Assembly: GCF_943193175.1 (NCBI RefSeq) | Contig: NZ_CALPDF010000021.1 | Location: 1 to 64,000 of the forward strand | Length of the DNA stretch: 64,000 bases | Reading direction: 5' to 3' | Origin: Neobacillus muris | GTDB lineage: Bacteria > Bacillota > Bacilli > Bacillales > Cytobacillaceae | In this document: positions 27,261 through 36,737 of the stretch, piece by piece | How positions within the stretch are numbered: position 1 is the stretch's first letter | Layout: every line of letters begins with the position of its first letter | Translations under genes and position numbers: made by a program | The notes under the pieces: model-generated | Databases searched by the model: none | Seen by the model: only the letters and a program-made list of their open reading frames with translations | Told to the model about the DNA's origin: nothing

Positions 27261-27989
27261 TTCTATCAACTCTTCTTGTTGTTTTTTTAGCTTTTTCCGA
27301 AATACAAATTTGGATAGGTTAATGCTGATTTCATAAAGCAGCAAAAGCGGCAGTGTAACCACAAAATCAGACATAAAATCTGGTGGTGTAATAACGACTG
27401 CAATAATAATCAATACAAAATAGGCATATTTTCGGATCTTTGACAATACAATCGGATTAATGATTCCTAAGGAAGTTAGGAACATCACGACCACCGGCAA
27501 TTCGAACAGTACACCAAATGGCAGGCTCATATGCAAAATAAACCGAAAATATTTGTCTGCTGTAAAATTGGTGACAAACATATTACCGCCCATATTAACT
27601 AGGAACTTAAGCACCATTGGATAAATAACGAAATACCCAAATGCCAAACCAAGAATGAATAGCAGAAACAGCGCCGGAATATAAGATAAGGTTAATCGTC
27701 TTTCATTAGGCTTAAGGGCTGGTTTTACAAACAGCCAGATTTGAATAGCCAAGACTGGAATCGTTCCGGCTATTGCCACTAAAGTAGCGATCATGAAATA
27801 AACCCCGATAATATCGCTTGGTCCAAGTACAATCAGCTTCACGTCGAGATCTTTAACGAACCAATTATAAATATCTTGCACGTAAATAAAACCGGCGATA
27901 AAGAATATCACAAATGCTATGGCGGTAATTATAATCCGCTTGCGCAATTCTTCCAGATGATCGACTAATTGTAATTCTTTATCTTCCAT
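27255..27989 (-). CDS. tatC: Twin-arginine translocase TatC
   Basis: A 244-residue protein with six predicted membrane segments. Family motifs are HLEELRKRI near the N-terminus and a second-half block with FELPVVVMFLTSLGI and RKYAYFVLIIIAVVITPPDFMSD. It recognises RR signal peptides. The neighbouring hydrogenase small subunit carries such a signal, so this TatAC pair is probably dedicated to it. Confidence 0.95.
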   Translation of the reverse strand: MEDKELQLVDHLEELRKRIIITAIAFVIFFIAGFIYVQDIYNWFVKDLDVKLIVLGPSDIIGVYFMIATLVAIAGTIPVLAIQIWLFVKPALKPNERRLTLSYIPALFLLFILGLAFGYFVIYPMVLKFLVNMGGNMFVTNFTADKYFRFILHMSLPFGVLFELPVVVMFLTSLGIINPIVLSKIRKYAYFVLIIIAVVITPPDFMSDFVVTLPLLLLYEISINLSKFVFRKKLKKQQEELIEA

Positions 27990-28067
27990 GTTTTTCCCCT
28001 GCCAATTTTTTTAAATAAAATATACAAGTTTTTCTCCACATCAGTATAGTTCAAAAAACGAGAAGAA

Positions 28068-28094
28068 AAGGTGCAAGATGGGATCTTACACCTT
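28068..28094 (-). terminator. Hairpin between tatA and tatC
   Basis: AAGGTGCAAGAT and ATCTTACACCTT nearly pair (one mismatch). On the minus strand the stem follows the tatA stop and precedes TTCTTCTC. It may reduce tatC relative to tatA, which is needed in excess. Confidence 0.5.
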
Positions 28095-28287
28095 ATTTTG
28101 TCAATTTTTTCTTTTCTTCTTCAACGTCGCTCATAACGTCTTCTGTTAATTCACGTGTGGATTTTTTAAATTCTTTTAATGTCTGTCCGAAGGCACGGCC
28201 AATTTCAGGCAATTTCTTTGGTCCAAAAATAATCAGTGCGAGTGTTAATATCAAAATTAATCCCGGAATTCCAATGTTAGAAAACAT
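28093..28287 (-). CDS. tatA: Twin-arginine translocase TatA
   Basis: A 64-residue TatA/E protein. One membrane segment ([17 protein letters not shown]) is followed by [29 protein letters not shown], the usual amphipathic helix with the FGPKKLPE hinge. It forms the protein-conducting pore with TatC, 104 bp downstream. Confidence 0.94.
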   Translation of the reverse strand: MFSNIGIPGLILILTLALIIFGPKKLPEIGRAFGQTLKEFKKSTRELTEDVMSDVEEEKKKLTK

Positions 28288-28520
28288 AGTTTACATCCCC
28301 TTATAATAGTGGTTAATGCCTCTAATGTAATTATAATATTGATCATAGATTTTGGGGTCATTATCGGTGATAATTCATAGTAAATTCACAATATCCAATA
28401 AAAATAACCTTAGTGTGATACATATCATATAAAATCAGAGATTCTCCACTCTCTATAACAATTTAACAAGAAGCTCCATGTAAGTCAATGTCCAAATGAC
28501 AAAAATATTATTTGAATTTT

Positions 28521-28549
28521 TTGACAATTAAAGTTATTTTGCATATAAT
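28521..28549 (+). promoter_or_regulatory. Consensus sigma-A promoter
   Basis: TTGACA at 28521-28526 and TATAAT at 28544-28549 are both perfect, with a 17-bp spacer. It points at the small gene starting at 28610. Confidence 0.85.
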
Positions 28550-28609
28550 TACATCACTAGCGTAAAATATACGAAATGGGTAATTTTTCATGGATAGGAA
28601 GTGATTTGG

Positions 28610-28831
28610 ATGGAATTTTCACTCTTCAGTTTTGACGGTGCCCTTCCTGTAGAGGTAACAATCGATGAGGACAATGGCAGGTATACGATTCGTAAAAGTG
28701 ACACCAGTGGTGAATACTTTAATACCCCTAAAGAACTAATTGCCTGGATCAAAGCACATTTCCGTGAGGAAGAATTTTGCCATCCAGATGAATTCCGTGG
28801 AATGCTGAAGATTTTAGCAGAATTTGAATGA
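28610..28831 (+). CDS. Conserved small hypothetical protein
   Basis: A 73-residue acidic protein (MEFSLFSFDGALPVEVTIDEDNGRYTIRKSDTSGEYFNTPKELIAWIKAHF...). The pattern of strands followed by two helices suggests a small folded domain. The start at 28610 has AGGAAGTGA upstream and a perfect sigma-A promoter 60 bp before it. It is convergent with dfrA. I do not recognise the family. Confidence 0.7.
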   Translation: MEFSLFSFDGALPVEVTIDEDNGRYTIRKSDTSGEYFNTPKELIAWIKAHFREEEFCHPDEFRGMLKILAEFE

Positions 28832-28843
28832 TCGCAAACCACT

Positions 28844-28872
28844 CATCAGCGGGCCAAGCGATCCCGCTGATG
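28844..28872. terminator. Hairpin between the small gene and dfrA
   Basis: CATCAGCGGG and CCCGCTGATG form a perfect 10-bp stem. There is no strong T tract on either side, so termination is only probable. Confidence 0.5.
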
Positions 28873-28880
28873 AATAGAAG

Positions 28881-29384
28881 TTAAATAGAATGGCCGCTGG
28901 TTTTGCGAACGTAAGTCCTAAACTCATAGTCATATGGGTTTTTTTCATTTTTATTCCCTATTTGGGAGGAAACAAGTTCCCATTCTATTAACTCGAATTT
29001 AGGGAAGAAGGTATCTCCTTCAAACTCTTCGTTAATAAAGGTTATATACAATCGATCCGCAAACGGAAACGTTTCTTTAAAAATTTCTGCTCCGCCTATT
29101 ACAAAGATCTCCTCATTTCTTCCGCGGCAATACTGCACAAATTCCTCAACAGAATTCACAACGGTGCAGCCTTCACTATGAAAACTCGGCTGACGGGTAA
29201 TCACGATATTTTCCCTGCCTGGAAGGGCACGTCCAATCGATTGATGGGTTTTCCTTCCCATTGCAATCGGGTGCCCCATCGTTACCTGTTTAAAAAATTT
29301 CAAATCCTCCGGAAGATGCCACGGAAGCTGATTATCTTTTCCGATTACTCCATTCCTGTCCATTGCCACGATAAACGAAATCAT
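28881..29384 (-). CDS. dfrA: Dihydrofolate reductase
   Basis: A 167-residue enzyme reducing dihydrofolate with NADPH. It begins [32 protein letters not shown] and contains [16 protein letters not shown] and FVIGGAEIF, all standard DHFR motifs; the folate-binding acid is the Glu of HLPEDL. It overlaps thyA by 4 bp, pairing the two steps of dTMP synthesis. Confidence 0.95.
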   Translation of the reverse strand: MISFIVAMDRNGVIGKDNQLPWHLPEDLKFFKQVTMGHPIAMGRKTHQSIGRALPGRENIVITRQPSFHSEGCTVVNSVEEFVQYCRGRNEEIFVIGGAEIFKETFPFADRLYITFINEEFEGDTFFPKFELIEWELVSSQIGNKNEKNPYDYEFRTYVRKTSGHSI

Positions 29385-30175
29385 ACACTGACTGCTCCCT
29401 TAATGGCTGGATGAGGGTTGTAATTTTCTAATGAAAAATCATCATAGGAAAAGGAAAACAAATCTGTAACCTGAGGATTCAGCCTCATTACAGGCAATGG
29501 ACGGGGCTCTCGTTGTAATTGCAGTTTCACGTTATCCAGATGATTTTTGTAAATGTGAACATCCCCGAAAGTATGGATAAACTCTCCAGGCTGCAGGCCG
29601 CAAACTTGGGCAATCATCATTGTTAATAAAGCATAGGAGGCAATGTTAAACGGAACTCCTAAAAACAAGTCTGCAGACCTCTGATATAATTGGCATGATA
29701 GTTTCCCATCTGCGACATAAAATTGAAACATGCAGTGGCACGGAGGAAGGGCCATTTTATCAATTTCCGCAACATTCCAAGCGTTTACCAAGAGTCTTCT
29801 TGAATTTGGGTTCGTTTTTATTTGGTTTACCAATTCACTTATTTGATCCACGGTTGTCCCATCCGCACCTGTCCATGACCGCCATTGACGGCCATAAACC
29901 GGACCAAGATCCCCATTTTCATCGGCCCATTCATTCCAGATCCGAACTCCATTTTCCTGCAGGTACCGGACATTGGTATCGCCATTTAAAAACCAAAGCA
30001 GTTCATAAATGATCGACTTTAAATGCAGCTTTTTAGTTGTCAGGAGTGGAAAACCCTCTTCTAAATTAAACCGCATTTGATAACCAAAGGTGCTGATTGT
30101 CCCGGTTCCAGTACGGTCATCCTTAACAACGCCATTTTCTAACACGTGTTTGCATAGATCTAAATATTGCTTCAA
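29381..30175 (-). CDS. thyA: Thymidylate synthase
   Basis: A 264-residue ThyA-type enzyme, the same length as B. subtilis Thy[13 protein letters not shown] holds the active-site cysteine, and [20 protein letters not shown] and [13 protein letters not shown] are the cofactor and nucleotide binding regions. It makes dTMP from dUMP and methylene-tetrahydrofolate and is upstream of dfrA. In B. subtilis ypjQ-ypjP follow on this side; here the ter island intervenes. Confidence 0.95.
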   Translation of the reverse strand: MKQYLDLCKHVLENGVVKDDRTGTGTISTFGYQMRFNLEEGFPLLTTKKLHLKSIIYELLWFLNGDTNVRYLQENGVRIWNEWADENGDLGPVYGRQWRSWTGADGTTVDQISELVNQIKTNPNSRRLLVNAWNVAEIDKMALPPCHCMFQFYVADGKLSCQLYQRSADLFLGVPFNIASYALLTMMIAQVCGLQPGEFIHTFGDVHIYKNHLDNVKLQLQREPRPLPVMRLNPQVTDLFSFSYDDFSLENYNPHPAIKGAVSV

Positions 30176-30248
30176 AACGATACACTCCCTAAATGATTCA
30201 TATCCTCCTATTTTAACACAGATTCGTGAAGTTGTTCATCTAACAAAA

Positions 30249-30275
30249 GAGACTGACCCTCAGGATGTCAGTCTC
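30249..30275 (-). terminator. Terminator at the end of the yceG-telA-terD-terD unit
   Basis: GAGACTGAC and GTCAGTCTC form a 9-bp stem followed by TTTTGTT on the minus strand. Confidence 0.75.
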
Positions 30276-30307
30276 CTTCACAAAACTATTGTTCTAAAAT
30301 GTTTTTT

Positions 30308-30886
30308 TTACACTTGCAATCCAAAATTGCGGCAAAGTGCAGCCAACCCGCCGGAAAAGCCGCTGCCAACCGCATTGAACTTCCAATCGCCGTTATGGCG
30401 GTATAATTCGCATACAACGACAGCCGTTTCAACGGAGAAATCCTCGCCTAAATCAAACCTTAATATTTCCCGATTCGTCTCTTCGTCCACAACACGGACA
30501 AATGCATTGCTCACCTGCCCAAAGTTTTGATTGCGCCCTTCCGCCTCATGGATAGTAACAGCAATCGCAATACGATGAACATGCGCCGGGACTTTACTGA
30601 AGTCGATTTTGATTTGTTCATCGTCCCCATCACCTTCACCAGTACGGTTGTCCCCTGTATGTTCCACTGCACCGGAAGGATCTGTTAAATTATTGTAAAA
30701 AATAAAATCTAAATCATTGATGACGCGGCTGTTGGCATCGGTCAAAAACGCGGATGCATCCAGATCAAAATCATGGCCGCCATTATAACGGTTTGTATCC
30801 CAACCAAGTCCGACAATTACCTTCGTTAGTCCCGGATTGGTTTTAGTCAAATCAATTCTTTGTCCTTTAGATAGATTGATGCCCAA
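30308..30886 (-). CDS. TerD family stress protein
   Basis: About 192 residues of the calcium-binding TerD fold, with [23 protein letters not shown] and [23 protein letters not shown] as the two acidic binding motifs. The start is probably the TTG at 30886 ([13 protein letters not shown]), spaced correctly behind GGGGTG; a GTG at 30895 is possible. TerD proteins act in tellurite and envelope stress responses, and in B. subtilis belong to the yceCDE group. It is the last gene of its transcription unit. Confidence 0.88.
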   Translation of the reverse strand: MGINLSKGQRIDLTKTNPGLTKVIVGLGWDTNRYNGGHDFDLDASAFLTDANSRVINDLDFIFYNNLTDPSGAVEHTGDNRTGEGDGDDEQIKIDFSKVPAHVHRIAIAVTIHEAEGRNQNFGQVSNAFVRVVDEETNREILRFDLGEDFSVETAVVVCELYRHNGDWKFNAVGSGFSGGLAALCRNFGLQV

Positions 30887-30958
30887 AAGAATCACCCCAT
30901 TTACTTTGAATCAAAACCAGTTCCTTATACAAAAGACATTGCCTATCTACATTTTGGC

Positions 30959-31570
30959 TTAGCTGTAAGAACGGACTATCTCGCTTAAGCCGGCTGCATT
31001 AGTACCGCTGCCAATCGCGGCAAACTTCCACTCATTTCCGTGCCGGTAAATTTCACCAGTAACAAGGCAGGTCAGACCGCTGTAATTATCCGTTAAATTA
31101 TAATGGATTAATTCCTGATTTGTTGCAGGGTTTACGACCCTAATGAAAGCATTGCGAATCATGCCAAAATGCTGTTTGCGTTTTACGCAGTCATATATAT
31201 TCACCACGAAGACCAATTTTTGAATATGCGATGGCACCCTGCTCAAATCAATCATGATTTGCTCGTCATCGCCTTCCCCGTCTCCAGTTAAATTATCCCC
31301 TGAATGTTGGACACTGCCATCATTGCTTCTTAAATTGCCGAAATAGATGACATCTTTGTTATTACGCAGCTTATCATTTTCGCCAAGCATGATAACGGAA
31401 GCGTCACAGTCAATATTCGGTGCTCCGCCGCCTCCAAACAGGGAGCCGAACAACCCGCCGCCACCGCCGCTTTGGACCGGATCCCAGCCAAGACCCACCA
31501 TAATCTTTGTCAGTCCTGGATTGCTTTTTGTCAAATCGACACGCTGGCCTTTTTGTAAATTAATCGCCAT
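30959..31570 (-). CDS. TerD family protein with glycine-rich insertion
   Basis: About 203 residues. The TerD core is clear (MAINLQKGQRVDLTKSNPGL at the start, GDNLTGDGEGDDEQIMIDLSRVP later). The first acidic loop is replaced by a Gly-rich insertion, VQSGGGGGLFGSLFGGGG, before PNIDCDASVIML, so the first metal site differs from its two paralogues. The start at 31570 follows GGAGTG. It is part of the yceG-telA-terD-terD unit. Confidence 0.85.
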   Translation of the reverse strand: MAINLQKGQRVDLTKSNPGLTKIMVGLGWDPVQSGGGGGLFGSLFGGGGAPNIDCDASVIMLGENDKLRNNKDVIYFGNLRSNDGSVQHSGDNLTGDGEGDDEQIMIDLSRVPSHIQKLVFVVNIYDCVKRKQHFGMIRNAFIRVVNPATNQELIHYNLTDNYSGLTCLVTGEIYRHGNEWKFAAIGSGTNAAGLSEIVRSYS

Positions 31571-31607
31571 TTCTATCACTCCATCCTAATGTTTGTCTTT
31601 TATTTTA

Positions 31608-32711
31608 TTATTGCTGCTTCAGTTTCTTAAAGTTTTCCTGCAGCTGTTCCAGCCGTTTGGTGCCTTCTTCACGTAAGCGCTTGTTCTCGTCTTCAATTGC
31701 CTTCGTTTCCTGCATTCCTTTGATAATAATGTTCCAGGATTCTTCAATTGTTTCAATTTTTATGCTTGGGCCACCCGCAAGTCTGGCAATATCTGCACTT
31801 TGCTGTGAGATATTTTGGGCATTTCGGAGCAGCATTTCATTGGTCCTGCGGTCCAGTTCACTCATGGAGTCAGCCACAAGCTTTTGCCGTTTGGCTGCAA
31901 CCGCTTGGATTAAACCATTTTTAAAAATCGGAATCGTTGTTACAAACGCTGAATTAATTTTTCCAATCAATTTTGTATTTCCCCGCTGAAGCATACGAAT
32001 CTGCGGAGCAGTCTGCAAGGCAACCATTTTCGCCATTTCCAGGTCATAGATACGCTGCTCTAATAGCTCTATGGCATTTTTTAATGAGTCCAGCTGCATC
32101 GAAGCAAGCTGGTCCCCGGAAGCCGCCTTTGCCTCCAGCTGTGGAAGTTGATTGGCCTTTAATTCTTCAACTTTCAGTTCACCGGCAACAATATATTTTT
32201 CCAGGGTCATATAATATTGGTAGTTTTGCTCATACATTCCTTCCAGCATGCTGGTTGAATCGACCATTTCCTCACGATACTTCGAAATCTCTACATATAC
32301 CTTATCAATTTCAGAACCCATGGTTTGATATTTGCCAAATATTTTCTCAACCATTTTTCCGCCCTTTTTAAAGAGCTTGCCGAAAAGTCCGCCCGAGGAT
32401 TTCTGAAAATCTTTTGGATCGAATTTATCCATGATTCGGCCTAGCTGTTTTAACAGTTCACCGGAGTCCTCTACCTTTGTTGTTCTCATGTTCGCTAATA
32501 TTTGATCAGAAAATCGTGAAATCTGGACAGCCGGTTCCTTGCCAAACTCTAAAATCTGAATTTGGTCGCGTTCATCAATCGAGCGGGCCAAATTTTGAAT
32601 CTCTGGTTCCTTGCGGAGAGCAAGCTTGATGTCTGATACTTTATCCTCTGTCAGCAGGTCTTCTGCTGGCACCGGCGTTAAGTTACTGGATGGATTAGGT
32701 GATAAATTCAC
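31608..32711 (-). CDS. yceH: TelA-like toxic anion resistance protein (YceH)
   Basis: A 367-residue helical protein of the TelA/KlaA family. Long heptad-rich helices run through most of its length (e.g. MKELDRRTNEMLLRNAQNISQQSADIARLAGGPSI-like region at ~280-320). It starts at a GTG after GGGGAG, 3 bp behind the yceG stop. TelA homologues are linked to tellurite and other anion resistance; the mechanism is not settled. Confidence 0.88.
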   Translation of the reverse strand: MNLSPNPSSNLTPVPAEDLLTEDKVSDIKLALRKEPEIQNLARSIDERDQIQILEFGKEPAVQISRFSDQILANMRTTKVEDSGELLKQLGRIMDKFDPKDFQKSSGGLFGKLFKKGGKMVEKIFGKYQTMGSEIDKVYVEISKYREEMVDSTSMLEGMYEQNYQYYMTLEKYIVAGELKVEELKANQLPQLEAKAASGDQLASMQLDSLKNAIELLEQRIYDLEMAKMVALQTAPQIRMLQRGNTKLIGKINSAFVTTIPIFKNGLIQAVAAKRQKLVADSMSELDRRTNEMLLRNAQNISQQSADIARLAGGPSIKIETIEESWNIIIKGMQETKAIEDENKRLREEGTKRLEQLQENFKKLKQQ

Positions 32712-32714
32712 TGA

Positions 32715-34358
32715 TTAATCTCCCCTTAAATTTTTTAAAATGCCTTGAAAAATTCCTTTTTTAAAAATGGAATTGGATGGCTCTTTATAAGCCAGATCAA
32801 AAACAACATCTTCAAGCCAATGGATATCAAAAATTCCAGGAGCCAAAAAAGTTTCAACATCATTGTGGCCAGTTGGATTGTAAAGAATGATATCAATGCC
32901 AAATTGATTCAATAAAAGCATTAATGCAGCGTCAGAGCGTGATAACCTGCCTGTTGTTTCGTTGTTGAAAAGAATCAGTTTTGGCACATGCTGGGAATAA
33001 TCAAATCGTTCCAGCAATTGAATGATGCTTTTCGGCATAAACATTGACTGGGTGAACAGGAAAATTTTCACTTCCTCTAAACTTTCCATTGGCAACGGCT
33101 TTAAATCCGGTTTATCACATATGTTCCGAATGGCATGGGCTATTCCTTTTTGCAAGCCTGCCGGCAAAAAAGAATAGGGCCAATAATGCGATTTCATGAT
33201 AATTTCCGGCTGTACACAACCGTCTTTACCTAACGCATTCCGATAATGAAAGCGAAAATCACTGGAACTGGGAACGGTAAATGGGAGCTGGCGCATAAGC
33301 AGGCTGTTATCTGTTTCAAGCAAGGAATGTAGACGTTCCCAATACTCTTTTCGATCTTTACTGACTCCCTGAATTTTAGCGAAAATAGACGGTATTTTCA
33401 CTTCTCCATTTTTCACCTCAAATTCTGGGCGGATCATGGCTATTTCTTTACTGAGGATAAACAGTTCATCATAAGTAGTCCTCAGTGTCAGCGACGATGG
33501 GGTATAATCCCTTAACTGCCATGGCTTATACAAACCCGTACCTTCCTGATTAAGAATGGTTTCAATCTCTCTGGAAGCTCTGTAAGCCACAGTTGTCTTT
33601 CTGCTTCGTCTCTCAGTTGGGAAGGGTTCTGGCTTTTCTTGATTGGGAAAATGATGCTTGAAAATGGGATCCTGGATGAAACCATCCAAAATGTCCCGTC
33701 CTTCAGGATGAAAAATAATCATGTCGCAGCCAAGTGAAATTAAATAATATAAAAAATACTGGTGGCTCTTTTTATAATCGCCGTACCACAAAAACCTTGG
33801 CATAACCTGTTCAGGATCTGCCGTTTCCAATGCAGGCTGCAAATGATTAAAAGACCACTTGATGATATCAACCAATATCCGTCTCAGCTCATGATTTTTT
33901 AATCCGCCATGTTCCAATCGAGTATATAATTCCAAAGTTTCAATCATCGCTTCTCTAAGTTTGCGATGAAGCACAGGAACATTTGATTTCAATAGGAGCT
34001 GTTCACCATCGAGGAAAGCCGTAAAGCGGTTGACAGACAGGTTTTGCTCCTGGCTGATATTCAGAATTTTTTGTATCGCTTGGAAACGGGTGTTATCTAG
34101 CGTTTTAATTAGAGTATCCTCACTCAATAAACATAGATGAAGATCCCTTGAATTTACATAGTCATACAGCTGATTGTAATAATCGTCAGTATCAATTGGA
34201 ATCCCTAGGAATTCTCCTACTACTTGCCCAATTTGAATCGTCCCATTTTCTACTAAATAATTAGGCCTTTCCGGCAACGGTTTTTTTAATGTACTTTGCC
34301 AATTTTCAAATGAAAGGGATACAGGACAGATGTTTAATTGTTGTAAAGGTGGATACAT
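32715..34358 (-). CDS. yceG: YceG family Ter-cluster protein
   Basis: A 547-residue protein of the family found beside telA and terD genes (YceG in B. subtilis). It appears soluble, with segments such as PRFLWYGDYKKSHQYFLYYLISLGCDMIIFHPEG and PKLILFNNETTGRLSRSDAALMLLLNQFGIDIILYNPTGHNDVETFL that suggest two similar Rossmann-like parts. Function is unknown. It has a sigma-A-like promoter (34407-34434) and leads its transcription unit. Confidence 0.82.
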   Translation of the reverse strand: MYPPLQQLNICPVSLSFENWQSTLKKPLPERPNYLVENGTIQIGQVVGEFLGIPIDTDDYYNQLYDYVNSRDLHLCLLSEDTLIKTLDNTRFQAIQKILNISQEQNLSVNRFTAFLDGEQLLLKSNVPVLHRKLREAMIETLELYTRLEHGGLKNHELRRILVDIIKWSFNHLQPALETADPEQVMPRFLWYGDYKKSHQYFLYYLISLGCDMIIFHPEGRDILDGFIQDPIFKHHFPNQEKPEPFPTERRSRKTTVAYRASREIETILNQEGTGLYKPWQLRDYTPSSLTLRTTYDELFILSKEIAMIRPEFEVKNGEVKIPSIFAKIQGVSKDRKEYWERLHSLLETDNSLLMRQLPFTVPSSSDFRFHYRNALGKDGCVQPEIIMKSHYWPYSFLPAGLQKGIAHAIRNICDKPDLKPLPMESLEEVKIFLFTQSMFMPKSIIQLLERFDYSQHVPKLILFNNETTGRLSRSDAALMLLLNQFGIDIILYNPTGHNDVETFLAPGIFDIHWLEDVVFDLAYKEPSNSIFKKGIFQGILKNLRGD

Positions 34359-34406
34359 TTAAAATCCCTTCCTCTATTAGCGCAAGTTTTTTTCCTATAA
34401 GGAAGA

Positions 34407-34434
34407 ATTATAACGTGTTTTGCAAAGTATGTAA
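34407..34434 (-). promoter_or_regulatory. Sigma-A-type promoter of the yceG unit
   Basis: On the minus strand TTACAT and TATAAT are separated by 16 bp, about 50 bp upstream of the yceG start. Confidence 0.6.
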
Positions 34435-34574
34435 TGTTTTTACCATTCTATCTTATCATAGTTAGCTAAACCGTTCATTTGTTTATATAAAAACAAAATG
34501 AAAAAGTTTTGTTTTTTCACCTTTATTCCCGTCCCTACATATATTTGAGTACGATACTAAAGTAGGTGACTTGA

Positions 34575-34823
34575 ATGAGATTTCTTTATAAACGTTCCAG
34601 GGTGGACCTCGCCAATGAGGAATTGAATACCGTGATGGATGTGGTGTCATCCGATTTGTTTATCTATTTAGATTTATTTGTCTTCAGTATCATATTTACT
34701 TTGCTGCTTTCTCCGGCAATTGCCTCTGTCAGTCATATGATTTTGTTTCTTGTAGTTTGCTATAGTTTATTTGCGTGTGTTTATTACTTTGTTGTCAGCC
34801 GGATTAAGGCAGACATTAGATAG
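34575..34823 (+). CDS. Small two-helix membrane protein
   Basis: An 82-residue protein with a basic, charged N-terminus (MRFLYKRSRVDLANEEL) and two hydrophobic segments (LFIYLDLFVFSIIFTLLLSPAIASV and MILFLVVCYSLFACVYYFVV). The ribosome binding site is AGGTGA. It is the only plus-strand gene in the ter island, and its 3' end overlaps the convergent HAD gene by 8 bp. I do not recognise it. Confidence 0.6.
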   Translation: MRFLYKRSRVDLANEELNTVMDVVSSDLFIYLDLFVFSIIFTLLLSPAIASVSHMILFLVVCYSLFACVYYFVVSRIKADIR

Positions 34824-35613
34824 CCAGCGGCAGCAATTTTAAAAATTGCTGAAGGATTTCTTCCCCGGCTTTTATCCCTGATTGGTTGGTAACGGTTAGA
34901 CTTGGATCTAAGTCTTCCTTAGCAATTTCCCCATGTTTGGGAACAAATCCAAGCTGACAATGCGTTAAAAAATCCAAGTCAAGGCGGGAATCTCCAGCCC
35001 CGGCCATCGCCTTTTGGCCTTCCAGCCTGCAAATAAATTCAAGAGCGTCCCCTTTATTGATGGCTTTCGGGATAAAATAAAGTTTTCTGCCTTGCAGGGA
35101 TATTCGCCAGCCGCTTGCCTGCGCTACGGCGGCAATCTGTTTTAGTGTGGATTCAGGTAATATTTCGGCTAATATAGAATATAAAAATAAATCCTCGGCT
35201 TGTTTCCATTCCCCTTTCCATTCCAAACCGCTGCGCGTTATTGCTGAAAGGAATTCGGCGGGAGGTAAAGATTCTTCCAGGCTTTTTGAAATACAGTTTG
35301 TCCATTCATCCATTGGATTTCCGTTCACTAATATCCGGGCTCCATTTGAGGTAATCGCATATTTAACAGGAATATCCTGGCCAAAGATGATAATTCGGTT
35401 GTACTGTTCCGTTGTTCTCGTTGTAACAGGAATGAACAAACTGCTTTGTGCCAGCTCTTTTAATGCTGAAAAGGCGCCATCCGACATGTAGGCAGCCCAG
35501 CGGCTCCCCATCCTTTCAACAGGTTTAAGGGTTGCTGTTTCCCTTGAGCCAACGGAAGCGATGGCCCGATTCGAGTAAATCAAGGTACGGTCCAGATCAG
35601 AGGCAAATATCAT
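34816..35613 (-). CDS. HAD-superfamily phosphatase of the Ter biosynthetic module
   Basis: A 265-residue HAD hydrolase. Motif I is DLDRTLIYSN (nucleophile Asp near residue 6), the GDSRLD motif IV is in MAGAGDSRLDLDFL, and the lysine comes from INKGDALEF. A C2-type cap lies between. In Ter clusters such a HAD is proposed to act in making a nucleoside-like metabolite. It overlaps the upstream gene by 4 bp (ATGA). Confidence 0.8.
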   Translation of the reverse strand: MIFASDLDRTLIYSNRAIASVGSRETATLKPVERMGSRWAAYMSDGAFSALKELAQSSLFIPVTTRTTEQYNRIIIFGQDIPVKYAITSNGARILVNGNPMDEWTNCISKSLEESLPPAEFLSAITRSGLEWKGEWKQAEDLFLYSILAEILPESTLKQIAAVAQASGWRISLQGRKLYFIPKAINKGDALEFICRLEGQKAMAGAGDSRLDLDFLTHCQLGFVPKHGEIAKEDLDPSLTVTNQSGIKAGEEILQQFLKLLPLAI

Positions 35614-36731
35614 TTCTTTGGCCCCTTGATTGTTTTAATGATTCCGCAGCACAAGTAGTTAAGCCCTGAATACTCCTCTACTTCCACATTCCTCTCAGCT
35701 GCCAGCAAGAGAATATGCTGTACATACGGACTCGTTTTGTCCCTCATTAGGATCTTCCATGGCACCCTTCTTAATAAGACCCTTGTTGTTTCACCCACAC
35801 CAGGTTTGATCAAGTGAGTGTTCTCAACTGAAAATTCTTCTTGAATTTTTTTCACATCCTGCATGCCTAAAAATATAGCGCCTGGTTCATCCTCTTTTTT
35901 TTGCGCAGCACTTTTATGAGCCTGATCGGCTATTTTGGGAAATTCTCCTTCGATGATGTCAATAAATTGATTGGAAACATCTTCATCCGCTAGTTCTTTA
36001 TAAAACTTTGCGCCATGGAAGTCATCCTTGCCAATATATTGATTGTTTAAAACGGTACGGCTCACAAGACCCGATACAGTAGAATTCAAGCATGCGCTTG
36101 GAATCAAAAAATCCTCTCTTGTTCCATACATTGTGGTGCAAAAACCTGGGTCCGCAATGACAGCTAATGTATCATCCAGATGGACATCATATTTCTGTTC
36201 ATATTCTTGGCACGCCTTGGATAATTCAATGGAAATCGCCCCTTTTCCGGTCCAGCCGTCAATAAATTGGATTTTTCCATTCGGGTATGCCTTTCGGATA
36301 TAATGAATGGCATTTTCATCGATGCCCTTATCCCGAATGATGGAGACACTATAGTGTGGCAATGATAGGTTAAAGCGGTACTTAATATACCTTTTTATTA
36401 ATATGCCTGCCGGGGTGCCTGCACGCGCCAAAGACACAAGAACCGCTTGCTTTCCCTTTAGCTGATAAATTTGTTCTGCCACGATGCCTATACACAAGGC
36501 AACCTTTTCTTTATATTCATGCAATGCTTTCCAAAACAGATCCACATATGGCTGTGGAGGCTGATACTCGATAGGCAAAGACTCACTGTAATGCCCGCCA
36601 GATTGCATCTTCCATTCCCGGTTGTCTGTTGTATCCTCAAGCTGGACTTCGCTTAAATCCTTTAACAGAAATAATACGTCATCGTCGGAATACGAACCAA
36701 TTTTAGCAGGTTTATTCATCAACTCCTGCAT
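35610..36731 (-). CDS. StiP/PRTase_3-PELOTA family protein of the Ter module
   Basis: A 373-residue protein of the family annotated as cysteine protease StiP. The first 250 residues (IGSYSDDDVLFLLKDL, VALCIGIVAEQIYQLKGKQAVLVSLARAGTPAGILIKRY, FIDGWTGKGAI, ADPGFCTTMYGTREDFLIPSACLNSTVSGLVSRT) form a phosphoribosyltransferase-like domain. The C-terminal ~90 residues (HLIKPGVGETTRVLLRRVPWKILMRD) fit the PELOTA RNA-binding-like domain. These assignments follow published Ter-cluster comparisons. Its activity is not shown, and it is co-transcribed with the HAD gene. Confidence 0.78.
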   Translation of the reverse strand: MQELMNKPAKIGSYSDDDVLFLLKDLSEVQLEDTTDNREWKMQSGGHYSESLPIEYQPPQPYVDLFWKALHEYKEKVALCIGIVAEQIYQLKGKQAVLVSLARAGTPAGILIKRYIKYRFNLSLPHYSVSIIRDKGIDENAIHYIRKAYPNGKIQFIDGWTGKGAISIELSKACQEYEQKYDVHLDDTLAVIADPGFCTTMYGTREDFLIPSACLNSTVSGLVSRTVLNNQYIGKDDFHGAKFYKELADEDVSNQFIDIIEGEFPKIADQAHKSAAQKKEDEPGAIFLGMQDVKKIQEEFSVENTHLIKPGVGETTRVLLRRVPWKILMRDKTSPYVQHILLLAAERNVEVEEYSGLNYLCCGIIKTIKGPKK

Positions 36732-36737
36732 TTCATA

